From NCBI GenBank assembly GCA_038316335.1, contig JBBQAM010000034.1:1-43915 (forward strand): a stretch of 43,915 nt of DNA, written 5' to 3'. Below are positions 43,519 to 43,915 of this stretch, piece after piece. The translations under genes and the position numbers were made by a program. Source of the stretch: JALHST01 sp038316335 (lineage in GTDB: Bacteria > Bacteroidota > Bacteroidia > Flavobacteriales > Flavobacteriaceae). The notes below the pieces were generated by a model. It did no database searches and was not told the origin of the DNA. It worked only from the letters and a program-made list of their open reading frames with translations. Numbering within the stretch: the stretch's first letter is position 1; each line of letters opens with the position of its first letter.

Positions 43519-43915
43519 TTCTCAATTGTCAGGTGCTTACTCTGTTGGTACCATGACTTCGCAAGGGCTCGTATAAGTGTCGGGTGCTTCGCCCTTTGTA
43601 TATTGACTCCGCAAGGGCTCCGTCTAAGTGTCGGGTGCTCCGCCCTTTGTAAATTGACTCCACAAGGGCCCCGTCCAATTGTCGGGTGCTTCCGCCCTTT
43701 GTAAATTGACTCCGCAAGGGCCCCGTCCAATTGTCGGGTGCTTACGCCCTTTGTAAATTGACTCCGCAAGGGCTCCGTCTAATTGTCGGGTGCTTCCGCC
43801 CTTTGTAAATTGACTCCGCAAGGGCTCCGTCTAATTGTCGGGTGCTCCGCCCTTTGTAAATTGACTCCGCAAGGGCTCCGTCTAATTGTCGGGTGCTCCG
43901 CCCTTTGTAAATTGA
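43519..43915. repeat. tandem array of 51/52-base units (about seven copies, runs off the end)
   Basis: Unit starts are at 43553, 43603, 43654, 43706, 43758, 43810, 43861 and 43912 (the last cut by the window end), with lengths 50, 51, 52, 52, 52, 51 and 51. Each unit begins TTGACTCCGCAAGGGC and ends GCCCTTTGTAAA. A degenerate half-unit lies at 43519-43552, and copies become more uniform to the right. Each unit can form a 5-base hairpin (GGGTG / CGCCC) with loop CTC, CTT, CTTC or CTTA, and a longer alternative stem (AAGGGC / GCCCTT). The units have no unique spacers, so this is not CRISPR. Confidence 0.9.

Noticed and set aside
43506..43821. Several minus-strand ORFs encoding repeated SIYKGR...LDGAL peptides
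   Set aside because: They are artefacts of a 51-base unit being a multiple of three; the 52-base units shift the frame and no single frame survives the array.
43519..43915. Array considered as CRISPR
   Set aside because: The units are contiguous with no unique spacers, and no cas genes are in the window.

Overview
The window looks like a chromosomal stretch from a marine member of the Flavobacteriaceae (Bacteroidota). I infer this from the gliding-motility lipoprotein GldH, a RicT/PSP1 protein directly upstream of it, an HU-CCDC81/SPOR membrane protein, a DUF4292-type lipoprotein, a b558-type SdhC-SdhA-SdhB succinate dehydrogenase without SdhD, Bacteroidota-type promoters (TTTG, 17-20 bases, TAnnTTTG) and almost no Shine-Dalgarno sequences. 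Most of it is ordinary housekeeping sequence. I see no rRNA, tRNA, CRISPR array, phage or insertion sequence.

Layout. 0.2-11.8 kb is a peptide-handling region: Xaa-Pro aminopeptidase, a sortilin-like Asp-box propeller protein, two M28 metallopeptidases, a cyclophilin and a second large propeller protein. 12.0-15.5 kb is the sdhCAB operon. 15.6-21.3 kb holds a secreted GH67 alpha-glucuronidase, a Vsr-like endonuclease, a methionine aminotransferase, a serine hydrolase and a GNAT acetyltransferase. 21.3-23.0 kb holds a 35-residue small-protein gene with its own terminator and a 3-oxoacid CoA-transferase pair. 23.2-27.2 kb is an operon ricT-gldH-PBP1A. 27.5-29.9 kb has trhO and recA, separated by a likely small RNA. 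30.0-32.5 kb is a three-gene lipoprotein / sigma factor / envelope-spanning anti-sigma-barrel unit. 32.7-37.4 kb holds plsC, trpS, dprA, the HU-SPOR protein and an acyl-CoA thioesterase. 37.5-43.4 kb is a leftward cluster: flippase, dUTPase, TPR protein, DUF4292 lipoprotein, EnvC-like protein and aldo/keto reductase. The right end runs into an array of about seven 51/52-base tandem repeats that continues beyond the window.

The most interesting items are: (1) the sigma factor with a hydrophobic C-terminal tail, next to a protein with an anti-sigma-like N-terminus, one inner-membrane helix, a ~200-residue linker and an outer-membrane barrel, the architecture of dual-membrane-spanning anti-sigma factors; (2) an unannotated structured RNA candidate on the minus strand between trhO and recA; (3) the tandem repeat array, whose length variation lies in the loop of a small hairpin and which is followed by a leftward terminator; (4) an orphan Vsr that has lost all three zinc cysteines; (5) an M28 peptidase with altered catalytic residues; and (6) a cluster of dyad symmetries between the cyclophilin and the second propeller gene.

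Several start sites are corrected here from promoter position or signal peptide: cyclophilin, gldH, trpS, dprA and thioesterase. TTG starts are inferred for the GH67 enzyme, the sigma factor and the flippase.
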